DNA from: a bacterium
Lineage (GTDB): Bacteria > Desulfobacterota > Binatia > UBA12015
NCBI GenBank assembly: GCA_018970825.1
Contig: JAGWVP010000207.1
Location: 1 to 6,158 of the forward strand
Length of the DNA stretch: 6,158 bases
Reading direction: 5' to 3'
A model generated the notes under the pieces. It ran no database searches. It saw only the letters and a program-made list of their open reading frames with translations, and was not told the DNA's origin. Made by a program: the position numbers and the translations under genes. This document shows, piece by piece, positions 5,960 through 6,158 of this stretch (the first letter of the stretch is position 1; every line of letters begins with the position of its first letter).

Positions 5960-6158
5960 TCACCCCGCGTCCCAGCGCATCGCGAGATTGCGCAGGTGGG
6001 CCTCGATCGAGACCGACGAGGCGACCTTCGGCCCGTCCACCGAGGGGGCCGCCTGGCGCGCCGCCATCGAGAGGACGACCGACCGCGGATTCGTCCCGGG
6101 TGCCGTCGCCTGGGCACCGGCCTGGTCGATGAACGCGAGATCGAACGAGGTCACGTCG
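5960..6158 (-). CDS. PilW-like minor pilin, C-terminal end (cut by window edge)
   Basis: The last 65 complete codons before the stop at 5960-5962; the frame is open through the right edge, so the gene starts outside the window. The fragment reads as a strand-rich pilin end: VTSFDLAFIDQAG, then NPRSVVLSMAARQ, and finally SSVSIEAHLRNLAMRW. The pattern 'R-x-V-x-x-x-x-x-A-R' followed by a terminal 'S-V-x-x-x-x-x-LRN' is common at the C-terminus of PilW and related prepilins. The assignment rests on this pattern and on its place directly before pilX-like and pilY1 genes. Its stop lies within the ribosome site of the next gene, so the two are translationally linked. A GTG at 6154 is too close to the window edge and gives too short a product to be the true start. 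Confidence 0.62.
   Translation of the reverse strand, partial: DVTSFDLAFIDQAGAQATAPGTNPRSVVLSMAARQAAPSVDGPKVASSVSIEAHLRNLAMRWDAG

Noticed and set aside
2206..6117. pilY1 frame extended to base 6117
   Set aside because: The extra N-terminal part overlaps two pilin genes in another frame and is Arg-rich nonsense. The signal peptide of PilY1 begins at about base 5484.

Overview
The window is very GC-rich bacterial DNA, with G or C at most third codon positions. It shows five complete genes and two that run off the ends. The gene content points to a free-living, GC-rich Gram-negative bacterium with type IV pili. A myxobacterial or other former 'delta-proteobacterial' lineage, or a GC-rich gammaproteobacterium, would fit; the sequence alone does not settle this. 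No RNA gene, mobile element, CRISPR array or integration scar was seen.

Left part (1-1627). A sulfotransferase gene on the minus strand runs off the left edge; only its first 65 codons are present, and they include the PAPS-binding loop. It diverges across a 128-bp gap from a plus-strand pair: a 70-residue dodecin-family flavin-binding protein, then a 364-residue metallo-beta-lactamase-fold hydrolase with a C-terminal winged-helix-like region. The pair is joined by an ATGA stop/start overlap, so the two proteins are probably co-translated and may work together. Their substrate is unknown.

Middle (1628-1861). This is the gap between convergent gene sets. It holds a long GC-rich hairpin just after the hydrolase, a 12-bp perfect palindrome and a smaller hairpin downstream of the pilus operon. 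These probably separate the two transcription units, although none has a T-tract.

Right part (1862-6158), all minus strand, read from right to left. A minor-pilin operon: the C-terminal end of a PilW-like minor pilin, a PilX-like prepilin, the large PilY1 tip/adhesin protein (von Willebrand A domain plus PilC-type beta-propeller), and a 98-residue secreted protein sitting where PilY2 lies in Pseudomonas. The first three genes are packed with small gaps or overlaps. In known systems the minor pilins and PilY1 form a priming complex at the pilus tip that starts pilus assembly and takes part in adhesion, surface sensing and twitching. The main points for a second look are the small secreted protein, a Cys-X-X-Cys tail on the PilX-like protein, a charged insertion and three calcium-loop candidates in PilY1, and a dodecin lacking the usual flavin-stacking tryptophan.
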